A DNA stretch of 64,000 nt from Aquincolibacterium sp964606385 (GCA_964606385.1 CAZSFZ010000003.1:120569-184568), one strand, 5' to 3'. Positions 50,654-60,191 are shown, numbered from the stretch's first letter. The notes: generated from the letters alone by a model not told the origin. Translations and numbers: made by a program.

Positions 50654-51793
50654 TTACCCTTCTTCATCCTGCCCAAATAGGTCTATTTTTTCCATTTGCT
50701 CAGCAAGCTCGACAAATTCACCTCTCTCGGAACACAGCTGGAGACAAGGCGTTTGACATTTTTTTATCATTTTCCGATATTGATTAGCCTGCTTGGAATA
50801 CCAGAGTTCCCTTAGAGAGGATTGTCTTATGTCACCAAAAACCGCTTTGTGTTGGTTTTCGTTCACGCAAAAATAGATCTTCCCCTCCTGGGTGATTTGA
50901 AGCCGGTTATAGCCCGCATAACACGGAAGCTTCTTGGGATCCAGACATCCTCTGAAATATTTTTTCATCCATTCCAGCCGTTTCACGCTGTTGCCAAGAA
51001 AATCATAATCGGAGGGAGAGCTTTTTTTGCGAGCGATCAATCCGTCGATAGCATGGTCCAACACATCCAAACGTTCCGGAGGGATCGCCCCGGTAAAATT
51101 CTTTTCCCGTTGCGCCTGGTTCACATTGCAAGCGACCACGGGCTGAAAAAGAAGCTTCTCCGCCCGCAGGTCCCTGCAGAGATCAACCAGGCTTACAAGC
51201 TCTTCGAGGTTATCGTTCATCACGGTACAGACAATCACTATTTTCGGAAATTCGCCGCCTCTTTCTTTTTTGATCTCATTTATAGCATGAATATTCTGCA
51301 GAATGGTTTTCAGGATGTTCTGCCCCCGAATATTTTGAAAAGTTTTTTCTGTGGCGGCGTCGATGGAAATACTCAGCCATTTCACACCGGAATCAAAACA
51401 CGCCCTGACATTTCTTTCATTCATTAAGACCCCATTGGTGATCAAAACGGTGTTCAGACCAAAACTTTGAGCATATCGCACCAATTCAAAAATATCCTCA
51501 CGCATAAACGGTTCCCCGCCAAGAAAAATAATATCGCGCGTCCCAAGCTCGCACGTCTCCCGGATCACTTTTTTACAAAGTTCCGTGCTGATCTCGACCT
51601 CCCTGTTCTCCTTTTTGTGGATCTCCATCTGCTTGTGCATATCACACATTTTGCATCTTAAATTACATTGGAAGGTGAAATTCATTTGAACAAAATCGGG
51701 CGGGAGTAATGGAAAATTGGCCTGACGCGAAGCCCAAAATAAAGCATTCCGTCCCAAAAGCCACTCTGATTTCTCTTTTTTTCCTGAAATCAT
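50654..51793 (-). CDS. Radical SAM/SPASM protein, paralogue 4
   Basis: 379 aa. Shared leader ALFWASRQANFPLLPPDFVQ, motif TFQCNLRCKMC, then FLGGEPFMRED and ITNGVLM. SPASM Cys are in LPCYAGYNRL, YFCVNENQ and CQTPCLQLC, with LRELWYSKQANQYRK between. The start overlaps the ABC ATPase stop (ATGA at 51790-51793), which couples an rSAM enzyme to the exporter ATPase at translation. Confidence 0.92.
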   Translation of the reverse strand: MISGKKEKSEWLLGRNALFWASRQANFPLLPPDFVQMNFTFQCNLRCKMCDMHKQMEIHKKENREVEISTELCKKVIRETCELGTRDIIFLGGEPFMREDIFELVRYAQSFGLNTVLITNGVLMNERNVRACFDSGVKWLSISIDAATEKTFQNIRGQNILKTILQNIHAINEIKKERGGEFPKIVIVCTVMNDNLEELVSLVDLCRDLRAEKLLFQPVVACNVNQAQREKNFTGAIPPERLDVLDHAIDGLIARKKSSPSDYDFLGNSVKRLEWMKKYFRGCLDPKKLPCYAGYNRLQITQEGKIYFCVNENQHKAVFGDIRQSSLRELWYSKQANQYRKMIKKCQTPCLQLCSERGEFVELAEQMEKIDLFGQDEEG

Positions 51794-54516
51794 CCGGCAT
51801 CCTTTCCAAGGCTGATTTTGATATCACAAAAACAGTAACGCCCCGGCCAAAGAATTCCCTTTTCCGGTTCCGCGCTGAGTTTCAAAAGACGTCCGCGATG
51901 GCAAATATCAGAGTTCATGATGTTCCAGATCGCCCGCATGTCCACACCCCCTTCAGGGGTGAACCGGATCTCCGGCAGCTGGGCGGTCCCGGAAGAGGCT
52001 CGAATTTCTTTTAAGCCTCCCGCCCCCTCCAAAAACCCATCGCTGCTCCAGATCACGGGCCACTCATCGGGTTTTTCTTCAAAAGGCGGCATGTCCGCTT
52101 CAAAACCGTTACCGGTCCATTTATTATAAAGCTCCGAAAGCATGATGTTGGTTTGAAGTTGTTCGAGGCATACCTTTTCTATGACCTCCAACTCCGCTTT
52201 CCAGATGATCGTGTCGCGTCCCTCAAAGGAAACCCGGCATTTTTGTAAAACCGGCAGCGATCGCCACTCACCCGAGAACAGGACTTCTTCCTCCGATTGA
52301 GCCGTAACCCACTTTGCATCAAGATAAGAGTTCAGCCAACGCCCTTGATATCTCAGCGACGTACAAAGCCCCATTTTTTTGGTTATTTCCCGTCCCTGGA
52401 AAAACAATTTACCCCCTCCTTGAAAAAAAACAAAACTTACGGGATCACGCTTAAAGACCCGTTCCGAACCTTCTCCCAAAATTGACGGGGCGATCGCTCC
52501 GACAACCTCGAAACAATCATGGTGACCGGGGCCGAACCGGGTTTCACGTTCCGGCTCAACCCTTCCGACGCGAAGATCGCGCGCCCTGAAAGATAAATCC
52601 GTATTGAAAATTTTCATGTAGGTGTTCTGATTTCGAGAGATTTCTTTCAAGGAAAAACCCGGCATTTTATCGTCTGATGCCTTTAAGGCGATCTCGCCTC
52701 CAACGACGCTTTTCTGAAGAATATCGACTTCATGCTCCTGAAAATGTTCGGCGAAAAAACCTCCGCCCCATGGACTATCGTAGAGATCATAAGCCTCAGA
52801 AAACATAAGCCGGAGATATTGTTCGCCGATGTCGACTTCTTTTTTGAGTTCCAATGCCACCCGCCACGAAAAAGAATTATTTTCTTTTAATTCCAAGGTC
52901 CAGATCTGCGTGATCCCGCTGTCCGGGAAAACCCCGCGCGCGATTAGTTTGTTCTCGTGGTCTTTGCGGCAGCTCCATGAGGCCCATTCGGAAGAATAGC
53001 AAACGTTATCGACCCAAAACATACTGACAAAGTTCCTGGATTTCGTCAGTCTCGTTTCTTTAAAAAACAGCACCCATTGCCCCTTATGAAATAGAAATTT
53101 TAAATCCCCCCGAGCTAAGCCGTAATGATCGGCCAGCTGACGGGTGTATTCTTTGATGTCGGAGCGCGCGATCGCGATCTTTCCAAAAAAATTCAGCGCT
53201 CCGCGATTTTGGTCTGGATCCTCGCTGGGGATTTTCTTCTCCCGATACTCTATCGTTCTTGCGTGAGCGAAATAATCCGTATTCAACAGTTTGATCTTGC
53301 TGGAAGCGGAGGGTTCTATCTGCTCGATCACGATGGGAGGAGCGGAACCATCATCCTTTCCCATCAGCCCCACAAAAACAGGCGGTAAATCGTCCCCGGC
53401 TACATCGTTCCACTCCGTCTGGCTTTCCGGAATGTCCGGAAACTTTCCGTTTTTAATGAGCGTCAGCCACTGTTGATAATCGGAAGACCATAATGCGGTA
53501 ACACACCTCTCTTCCACATCCTTCAACCCTTTACCTTCAAAGCGCATACTGAAAACGACTTGTCCGTCCCGGAGCAATTGTATGTTCCATATTTGTTTTA
53601 GATCGAGGCGATAAAAATCACCTTCGGCCGAAATAGTGTCGTCCCGCTGTTCAACCCGCCAGCTAGCTTCAGAGGGCTGATACCATCTCCCTTGGGCGAA
53701 GAAACGGGCAAAGATCCCGGGTTGAGGCGTGATAAGCTGTCCGTTCCAATTTAAAAGCAATCGCCCCTGGTTAAAGATGATTTTGAGGGCTTCCTTTTGC
53801 AAAACTCCAACTTCCTGCCCAGTTCCTGCGGTTTGGATATAAAGAGAAAGTGATTCGTGGACAGAGCTATCACTGATTATTCTTCCGCCCTTCAAAAAAA
53901 GGGCCCTTCGCGAAAGCTTTTTCAACAAGCTCATATCGTGAGTTGCAAAAACGATCGTTTTCTTATTTTCTTTTAGTTCGAAGATCTTTTTTAAACATTT
54001 GTTCTGAAAATACTCGTCGCCCACTGAAAGCGTGTCGTCAATAACAAGCACGTCTGGATCCATATGGATCGCGATCGCAAAAGACAATCTGACAAACATG
54101 CCTTGAGAATAACAGCTCACGGGCGCGCAGATGAATTTTCCTAAAGAAGCAAAGTCCTCTATCTGCTGATACACATCATCTATTTTTTTGCGCGAAAGAC
54201 CGAATAAATTGGCGTTAAGGTAGATGTTCTCCCGCCCGGTGAGGTCCGCCTGGAACCCGGCTCCAAGGTCCAAAAGACCCGCCGCGCGTCCCGAAACGAC
54301 CGCCGCGCCGCGGCTCGGCTTCATAATGCCCGCGACGATTTTTAAGAGCGTGGATTTTCCGGAGCCGTTCTCTCCGATCACGCCCAGCGCTTCTCCTTGC
54401 TCCAAGGCAAAGCTAATGCCCCGCAAAGCCCAAAAATTTTCTTTTTGATGTTTACCTTCTATCGAAAATTCTATCTGGTACATCTCCCACACATCATCGA
54501 ATTTCACGGCTTCCAT
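51790..54516 (-). CDS. ABC exporter ATPase (Wzt/TagH-like) with a triplicated C-terminal domain
   Basis: 908 aa. Residues about 1-235 are the ATPase: Walker A GENGSGKSTLL, signature-type CYSQGMFVRLSFA, Walker B VLVIDDTLSVGD (Asp where the catalytic Glu is usual) and H-loop ATHDMSLL. The remaining 670 residues are not the usual single Wzt jelly-roll. They contain three related beta-rich units of about 200 residues starting near 250, 470 and 690, each opening with a Phe-rich strand (LKIIFNQGRLLLNW, LKFLFHKGQWVLFF, VSFVFFQGGGKLFF), then S-x-x-A-x-W and QIW or QKC motifs, and closing in NTDYFAHAR, NTDLSFRAR and NSDICHRGR. They probably read the glycan to be exported. Confidence 0.88.
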   Translation of the reverse strand: MEAVKFDDVWEMYQIEFSIEGKHQKENFWALRGISFALEQGEALGVIGENGSGKSTLLKIVAGIMKPSRGAAVVSGRAAGLLDLGAGFQADLTGRENIYLNANLFGLSRKKIDDVYQQIEDFASLGKFICAPVSCYSQGMFVRLSFAIAIHMDPDVLVIDDTLSVGDEYFQNKCLKKIFELKENKKTIVFATHDMSLLKKLSRRALFLKGGRIISDSSVHESLSLYIQTAGTGQEVGVLQKEALKIIFNQGRLLLNWNGQLITPQPGIFARFFAQGRWYQPSEASWRVEQRDDTISAEGDFYRLDLKQIWNIQLLRDGQVVFSMRFEGKGLKDVEERCVTALWSSDYQQWLTLIKNGKFPDIPESQTEWNDVAGDDLPPVFVGLMGKDDGSAPPIVIEQIEPSASSKIKLLNTDYFAHARTIEYREKKIPSEDPDQNRGALNFFGKIAIARSDIKEYTRQLADHYGLARGDLKFLFHKGQWVLFFKETRLTKSRNFVSMFWVDNVCYSSEWASWSCRKDHENKLIARGVFPDSGITQIWTLELKENNSFSWRVALELKKEVDIGEQYLRLMFSEAYDLYDSPWGGGFFAEHFQEHEVDILQKSVVGGEIALKASDDKMPGFSLKEISRNQNTYMKIFNTDLSFRARDLRVGRVEPERETRFGPGHHDCFEVVGAIAPSILGEGSERVFKRDPVSFVFFQGGGKLFFQGREITKKMGLCTSLRYQGRWLNSYLDAKWVTAQSEEEVLFSGEWRSLPVLQKCRVSFEGRDTIIWKAELEVIEKVCLEQLQTNIMLSELYNKWTGNGFEADMPPFEEKPDEWPVIWSSDGFLEGAGGLKEIRASSGTAQLPEIRFTPEGGVDMRAIWNIMNSDICHRGRLLKLSAEPEKGILWPGRYCFCDIKISLGKDAG

Positions 54517-54611
54517 AACAGGGCCCCTGGGTTCGATAAACTCATGTTTCGCGCTCGTCGCCGCACCCTATCACGATTCGCGCTTGTTAGAATAGTGAAA
54601 TATTTTTTATC

Positions 54612-55982
54612 CTACAGCATGATTTTTTGCTTAGCGGGCATTCGGCAACAGCCGAGAATTTTTTTAGCTATTTTGTGGACGCCATACGCCATATAAAGGC
54701 TCGCGGGAGCGACCAGCGTAAAATAATGCGTGGCAAAATCAATATACAAAACGGCCGTAACGCTTGAAAAAATAACCGCCCCCCATATAAGCACGATCGT
54801 ATAAACCGAACATGAACGGTATTTCTTCAAGAATCGCCCCTCGGAATACAACATCCAGAAACCCCCAAGCCAAAACAAGAGCTGTTTGAACCAACCCCAA
54901 AGGAAAAAATCCGTATCCCTTTCAAAAATCCTGGCCCGCATAAAACGAACCTTCTGGGAGATCGACCCCAGAACAGCCGTACCGTATTCCTCATGAAAAT
55001 AATCCTTTTCCGAAAATTCTTGCGCTTGGTGCTTCATTTGAGTTGCGCGCATTTGAATCATCTTTTTTATTCCCGCAACGGGATGAGCGTACAAGGAAGG
55101 GTTAGGGAGTATAAAGCTGGCCCAAGCGACCGCGCCAAATATTATTCCGCTAGCCAGAATCCTTCGAAGTGATTTCCCCGGCAGCAAACTTTCTTTATCG
55201 TTCAAAGTGTTTTTTTTGAAAAGCCTCATGGTCTGAAAAAAAATGAGGGCGAGGCAAAGCACGAGAAAGAGAATCCCCGTGACAGCCCCCTGGATCTTAG
55301 TCCCGGCGGCAAGTCCCGTGTTCAAACCGATCCCGGCGGCAAACCATAAAGCGGGATAAGCTTTTTCTTTTGAAAGGCCCTGGTAGAAAAAAAGCATCAG
55401 CAGGATATTTGCATTAATAAAAAAAACAAGGGGGGCATCCAATGTGATGTTAGTCGCGCAGGCAAGCATGAGCGGGTGCGACACAAAAAAAAGAAAAGCA
55501 ACAACCGCGGTGACCCACCCGAAACATTTTGAAGCGATCCAGTAAAGGATCAGCCCGGCAAAGCTGACAAAAAGGGCCATCGTAAATTTCATAACGACGA
55601 GCTCTTCTTTTGTCGGAAGGGTAATATGCGATAAATTCCATTCAAAGCTTTTTTTGAAATCCCACCAGGGGTCCAGGTCAACTTTACCGATCTTGTCGCC
55701 CTGACCTCCTAATAATAAAGCCGTCCCAGTAATATAGGCATTGACCGGCGGAGCGCCCAATACGGGCCATTCCTGCCACTGCGAACTGGTAAAATCGCGG
55801 TCGATAAAGAATAGTTTGAAGTAGCGGGACATGCGGATTCGAACCGTTTCATCAGGATGGGTGATCTCAGGTTGGATCTTTCCTGCATAATAAACAAGGG
55901 CAGCGCTGAACAAGGTCACACCCAACAAAATAACCGCCGCGGTTCTTGCGTGTTTTTTTCTAAAAACATCCACTTTTTTCAT
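54612..55982 (-). CDS. GT-C family (PMT/ArnT-like) glycosyltransferase
   Basis: 456 aa, an integral membrane protein with about ten to eleven helices. The first periplasmic loop contains ITHPDETVRIRM, the Asp-Glu motif of lipid-linked-sugar GT-C enzymes. Later NPSLYAHPVAGIKKM and the C-terminal DFATHYFTLVAPASLY are typical of the dolichol/undecaprenyl-phosphate-mannose type. It would use a polyprenyl-phosphate sugar donor on the outer face of the inner membrane. Separated from the B12-rSAM gene by 23 bp. Confidence 0.85.
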   Translation of the reverse strand: MKKVDVFRKKHARTAAVILLGVTLFSAALVYYAGKIQPEITHPDETVRIRMSRYFKLFFIDRDFTSSQWQEWPVLGAPPVNAYITGTALLLGGQGDKIGKVDLDPWWDFKKSFEWNLSHITLPTKEELVVMKFTMALFVSFAGLILYWIASKCFGWVTAVVAFLFFVSHPLMLACATNITLDAPLVFFINANILLMLFFYQGLSKEKAYPALWFAAGIGLNTGLAAGTKIQGAVTGILFLVLCLALIFFQTMRLFKKNTLNDKESLLPGKSLRRILASGIIFGAVAWASFILPNPSLYAHPVAGIKKMIQMRATQMKHQAQEFSEKDYFHEEYGTAVLGSISQKVRFMRARIFERDTDFFLWGWFKQLLFWLGGFWMLYSEGRFLKKYRSCSVYTIVLIWGAVIFSSVTAVLYIDFATHYFTLVAPASLYMAYGVHKIAKKILGCCRMPAKQKIML

Positions 55983-56005
55983 TCTCCCAAGCCGGTCCGG
56001 CTTCT

Positions 56006-57430
56006 CTAAAAACCCTTCCTGACCCTCCAGGCAAATCGGATCATGGCCCCCAACGGCACGCGTCTTGCGCCTTTATGACGAAAAAAATAGCCCGCGAGGG
56101 ACAATGCCTTGAAAAACGGCGTCAAAAAATCTATCCTGACAACCCCGCGAAGGACTTTGTAGACCCAGGGCCAGCGGATAAAAAAGAACGCGGCTCTTTG
56201 AACGTTCATCATGGCGTTTTTATCTTTAAGGTCCAATACGCTAACGGAGAGAAAGGAGTGCGGGACATCTTTAAGGGAATAATTTCGGTCTAAATATCTT
56301 TCGCGCATGCAATAATCCGTCAGCTCCGTTTTTGGAAAAGGAAGAAAAAGGGCGGAATTCGCATAACGCGTCCCGGCGCGGATATTCAGTTCGACCGTCT
56401 TAAAGGCGTCTTGAAGCGTTTCTCCCGGAAGGCAGAACATATTATTGGTTTGTACGTGGATCCCGTGCCGGCGAAGCCGTTGTCCGCAACAGATGATCTC
56501 TTCATCGGTTACGGATTTTTTCAGGACCTGCTGCCGGATCCGCTGATTACCGACCTCAATGCCAAAGCTGGCTGTCCAACATCCGGCATCAGCGAGCCAA
56601 GCCGCGGTTTCTTCATCCAACAGATTGGCCGTCGTCTGGCATGTGAATGGGATCCCGATCTCTTTTTTGTAAAGCTCAAGAAAACGTTTGAGCCAGGCCT
56701 TATCAAAGGTAAAAAGATCGGAAAAAAAGAAGATGGACTTCATGGGATGACGGGAGTGTTCAAGGATAATTTCTCTTAAAAAATGCTCCGGTTCTTTTTG
56801 GCGGACAAAGGTCCCTTTTCCTTTAAAGTGTTCCTTAAGGTAGGCGTTATAACAAAAGCTGCAGTGAAAAGGACAGCCGCGCGTTGAGATAAAACCGCGT
56901 CCAGGCTCCTGGGATAAAACCGGGTAGCGCCGGTAATAAATGTCCCGGTCCTCGAGAAGGTTGTTGTTATAAGAAGCTAATGGCGCGACCTCATTGACAA
57001 TCACGCGTTCCCCCTCGCGATAGGCAAGGCCGGCGATGGTTTTCCATTTCGGGGTTTTTGCTCCCAGGTTTTCAACGACCCGAACCAAAACTTCTTCCCC
57101 GTCGCTATGACAAACAAGATCGACAGGGGTCTCCATGAGGATCTCCCGGGGGTACAGCATCGCGTGAAAACCGCCCACGATGATTTTCGCGAAAGGTAAT
57201 CTTTGTCTTAAAGACCTTGATAGGGTCAGGAGCCACCGATGCTCGGTCGAGAGAACCGAAATACCTATTAGGTCCGGCTTCATGCTCTCCAGAACCCTTA
57301 ATGCGTTTTTTTCAAGAGAGTCGATAACCACCTCAGCATGGAACCCTGCCTGGCGAAGCCGGGCATCCAAAGCAAGGATCCCAAAATAAGTGTTGGGGTG
57401 TTGCTGAAAAAAAACAACTTTGGGATTCAT
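56006..57430 (-). CDS. B12-binding radical SAM enzyme
   Basis: 474 aa. Residues about 1-140 form a B12-binding Rossmann domain (MNPKVVFFQQHPNTYFGI and IIVGGFHAMLYP, with LICHSDGE-like spacing). The rSAM motif is STRGCPFHCSFCYN near 184, followed by SFGIEVGNQRIRQQVLKKS, as in hopanoid-type and methyl-transferring class B enzymes. Near the C-terminus is a hydrophobic and basic region of about 70 residues that could associate with the membrane. Possible methylation of an unactivated carbon in a lipid or glycan. First gene after the terminator at 57493. Confidence 0.92.
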   Translation of the reverse strand: MNPKVVFFQQHPNTYFGILALDARLRQAGFHAEVVIDSLEKNALRVLESMKPDLIGISVLSTEHRWLLTLSRSLRQRLPFAKIIVGGFHAMLYPREILMETPVDLVCHSDGEEVLVRVVENLGAKTPKWKTIAGLAYREGERVIVNEVAPLASYNNNLLEDRDIYYRRYPVLSQEPGRGFISTRGCPFHCSFCYNAYLKEHFKGKGTFVRQKEPEHFLREIILEHSRHPMKSIFFFSDLFTFDKAWLKRFLELYKKEIGIPFTCQTTANLLDEETAAWLADAGCWTASFGIEVGNQRIRQQVLKKSVTDEEIICCGQRLRRHGIHVQTNNMFCLPGETLQDAFKTVELNIRAGTRYANSALFLPFPKTELTDYCMRERYLDRNYSLKDVPHSFLSVSVLDLKDKNAMMNVQRAAFFFIRWPWVYKVLRGVVRIDFLTPFFKALSLAGYFFRHKGARRVPLGAMIRFAWRVRKGF

Positions 57431-57492
57431 GGGTGCCCGGCAACCTGCCTATGTCGGCGGGGAGCTCCTGAAAACCATAAGAGCAGGCGTAT

Positions 57493-57532
57493 AAAAAAGG
57501 GCATGATTTTAATTGTTTTAAAATGCCGGGCC
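57493..57532 (-). terminator. Rho-independent terminator downstream of the membrane coiled-coil gene
   Basis: On the minus strand, GGCATTTTAAAA, short loop, TTAAAATCATGCC and then TTTTTT. It separates the transcript ending with the gene at 57599 from the B12-rSAM gene at 57430. Confidence 0.75.
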
Positions 57533-57598
57533 TTTATTTATTAATAATCATTCAAGTAAAAGTTCTTTGAAGCAAAGATCCTATGGGGGGGGCAGGGC

Positions 57599-58102
57599 CT
57601 ATTGCTGTGCTTCGATGTGCTTTTTTATTTTTAATAAAAAATCATTGATCTGGAAAATGTTTTGCTCCGCGTTTTTCAGGTCATGCTCCACGTTTTTCAG
57701 GTCATGCTCTAACTGTGCGCGGATTTGATGCGTTGCCTGGTTAATATCCTTGATGTCGCAAACGCATTGCTCAACCGCACCGTTGAGCATCTGATGCTCA
57801 CGGACCACGGCTTTGCATTGCGCCAATATATCATGATTGCATTCCAATGTTTCTTTATGGTGCTTTCGTAACGTTTCGAAAAGATCGCGGTATGTGTTGA
57901 ACATCAACTGTCCGGCAATACTCAGCATCCTTAAAACAGCGCCTAAGACCAGGCCGCAAGCCGCGACCAGGAGCGCCGCAAGCCATGTGCGAAGGCTCAT
58001 GCCGGATGAAAACAAAAAATAGGCGGCCATCACTACCCCTAAGATATTTACTCCCCAAGAAAAAACCATCAAAATACGCGCCGTGGGCATGCTTTGTTGC
58101 AT
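57599..58102 (-). CDS. Two-span membrane protein with coiled-coil tail, copy 2
   Basis: 167 aa with two hydrophobic helices (about 9-33 and 38-60), the motif LRMLSIAGQLMFNTY, then a long coiled-coil region containing the internal repeat EHDLKNVEHDLKNAEQN. It is a paralogue of the protein at 38794. The two copies flank the main rSAM/export part. It may organise membrane-bound biosynthetic steps; the family is unknown. A GAGAGG ribosome site precedes the ATG. Confidence 0.72.
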   Translation of the reverse strand: MQQSMPTARILMVFSWGVNILGVVMAAYFLFSSGMSLRTWLAALLVAACGLVLGAVLRMLSIAGQLMFNTYRDLFETLRKHHKETLECNHDILAQCKAVVREHQMLNGAVEQCVCDIKDINQATHQIRAQLEHDLKNVEHDLKNAEQNIFQINDFLLKIKKHIEAQQ

Positions 58103-58174
58103 GTCAAACCTCTCTCAAGAATAATGTTGTTCGATCCGGACGTTCCCAGCCCTGAAGTTTCCCCCTAAAATCTT

Positions 58175-59062
58175 CTAGTTGAAGTATCCCAGCTCTTTTG
58201 CTTTGCGCTCCGCCTCTGCGGCTTTTTCGGTCTGTCCCAAAGCTTCATAGGTCTTTCCCAGGGAATGATAAGTGCGCCCTTTGGTGCTCCCCAGCTCCAC
58301 AGCCTTTTGCAACGCGGTCAACGCCTCTTCATATTTCCCAAGCTTGCGATAACATTCTCCCAGAAAGCTATAAGCGTCCCAATCGTCCGGTTTCAGCTCA
58401 ATGGCCTTCTTGAAGTAAGGAATGGCCTTTTCCTTCTCGTCGAACACAGAGTAAGTCAAACCTATGGCAAACTGATTTTCCGCGGTGGGCCCTTCGATCG
58501 CCACGGCCTTGTCATACTCTGCTATGGCCTTTCCCAGAAAAGCCTTATCATAGCCATGGTGCCGGTAGACATTGGCCAGCTCCATATGCGCCTTCGCATC
58601 GCCTTTTTTCGTTTTCATCATTTTTTCAATGTAAGGCAGGGAATCATTATGTCGCTTGCATTTTTTGGTAAGCTTGATCATGTCTTCGGTTGTGGGCATA
58701 TCGGGTAAATTCAATTCATCAATCTTTTTGATGAGGCTGATGCCTTCCTCGCATTTTTCCTGATCAATGAGCTTTTCCGCAACAGCTTCATCGACATATT
58801 GGTACGCCAGATCTCTAAGCTCCCAAAGCTTGGCGGAGCTTAAATCTTCGATGCCGTTGATGCTCTGGATCTGATCGAGCGTGTAGGACATGGTCACGCC
58901 TCCGACTTCAAGCTTGACATCTTTATCGGTCAATTTGATCACGTTAGCTTGAACCGTTCTTCCTTTTTTTAAAATGACTTCCGCTGCCATGGCTTGTTGC
59001 GAAAAACAAAAAACCAAGAAACAGATAAAACCAAGAAAAAAACCATCCCGCGTTCTGTTCAT
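58175..59062 (-). CDS. Exported TPR protein with an N-terminal beta domain, copy 1
   Basis: 295 aa from ATG 59062, with AAGGAGG directly upstream; a start five codons earlier is less likely. Signal peptide to about residue 26 (FFLGFICFLVFCFS, cleavage after AMA). Residues about 27-70 form a small beta unit (VILKKGRTVQANVIKLTD, MSYTLDQIQSINGI). Then at least four TPR units, for example ANVYRHHGYDKAFLGKAIAEY and GLTYSVFDEKEKAIPYFKKA. Paralogue of the next protein upstream. Probably periplasmic. Confidence 0.83.
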   Translation of the reverse strand: MNRTRDGFFLGFICFLVFCFSQQAMAAEVILKKGRTVQANVIKLTDKDVKLEVGGVTMSYTLDQIQSINGIEDLSSAKLWELRDLAYQYVDEAVAEKLIDQEKCEEGISLIKKIDELNLPDMPTTEDMIKLTKKCKRHNDSLPYIEKMMKTKKGDAKAHMELANVYRHHGYDKAFLGKAIAEYDKAVAIEGPTAENQFAIGLTYSVFDEKEKAIPYFKKAIELKPDDWDAYSFLGECYRKLGKYEEALTALQKAVELGSTKGRTYHSLGKTYEALGQTEKAAEAERKAKELGYFN

Positions 59063-59147
59063 ACCTGCCTCCTTCATTCACGCCTTTTAATCTGCTTCAA
59101 TCGAACATTCCGTTCTTATGCTGTGGCATGAATATGTGTTGTTTAGT

Positions 59148-60191
59148 TTACGTGTACTTGAACCCTGTTTCCTTGACTTTTCGTTGACACATCGCAGCTT
59201 TTTCATCCTGCCCCAGAGCTTTGTAAGATTTGCTTTGGCCCTCATAAGCCTTGTAGTGCGCCTTGCCATCGGCTTCTGTCGCGGGAATCTCGTCTATGAT
59301 TTTTTGGTAGGTAACGATCGCCTCCTGATGCCTGTCCAAAGATTGGTAACAATCAGCGAGCGATTTGTAAAAAAACCAGTCAATCTCGGCAGAATCCGGA
59401 TCCAGGTTAACGGCTTTTTCTAAATAAGGAAGGGCCTCCTTCGGTTTCCCGAGGCGCGCTCTGTATGTTTCGCCAAGATCGAAGGTGTTCGACGGCGTGG
59501 GGCCTTGGATCTCGATGGCTTTCTTATAAGCGTCGATAGAATCTTGCTCTTTCCCGTCCATATGCCTATAGGCATTTCCTAACCTTCTGTAGGCCTCCCA
59601 ATTTCCCGGATCAATCTCGATTTCACGCAAAATATAGGGTATTGATTCGGGGTGCTTTTGAATTTCCGCCAATGTCTTTGCTATATCAGCTAGCATTTGG
59701 GGGTCGGCAGGCTCGATGTTGATCAGTTTTTCAAAAAGCTGCAGGGCCTCATCAGATTTTTTTTCGCGAAGGTAGCGGTAAGCCGAATCTTCGATTTCTT
59801 TAAATTTAGCGCGATCCAATCCTGTAATCCCGTTAACACTTGCGATAATGTCGAGAGGATAAACTAATTTCATATTATGTTCAGTTATTTCGATGATCTT
59901 GACCGCTGCGGCCTTGGTCATAAAGGATTTCCGGGACTTATCCTTGAAGATTATTTCTACGCCTGCGCTGCCGGGCCAGTTTCTTGTTCCTAAATAAGGA
60001 ACAATGCGGTCTACTTCCTGGAGGGTATATATAAGCTTTATTTCATGATCCGTGAGCTCTGCAGTATTGGCCTGGACAGGTTTGAGATTGCGGTTCTTAA
60101 AACTAATCTCAACCCCGGCAGCTTGAGCGCGAGGCGAAAAAAGCATAACAGCCGCTATGACGATTACGATGAAAGCTCTCTTCATGCGCAT
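59148..60191 (-). CDS. Exported TPR protein with an N-terminal beta domain, copy 2
   Basis: 347 aa from ATG 60191 (GGAG 5 nt upstream); an ATG two codons on is also possible. Signal peptide in residues 1-24 (AFIVIVIAAVMLF, cleavage after AQA). Two copies of the small beta unit (around VEISFKNRNLKPVQANTA and VEIIFKDKSRKSFMTKAA), the second ending in IIASVNGI. Then TPR units including GNAYRHMDGKEQDSIDAYKK and GETYRARLGKPKEALPYLEK. The doubled unit separates it from copy 1. Confidence 0.83.
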   Translation of the reverse strand: MRMKRAFIVIVIAAVMLFSPRAQAAGVEISFKNRNLKPVQANTAELTDHEIKLIYTLQEVDRIVPYLGTRNWPGSAGVEIIFKDKSRKSFMTKAAAVKIIEITEHNMKLVYPLDIIASVNGITGLDRAKFKEIEDSAYRYLREKKSDEALQLFEKLINIEPADPQMLADIAKTLAEIQKHPESIPYILREIEIDPGNWEAYRRLGNAYRHMDGKEQDSIDAYKKAIEIQGPTPSNTFDLGETYRARLGKPKEALPYLEKAVNLDPDSAEIDWFFYKSLADCYQSLDRHQEAIVTYQKIIDEIPATEADGKAHYKAYEGQSKSYKALGQDEKAAMCQRKVKETGFKYT

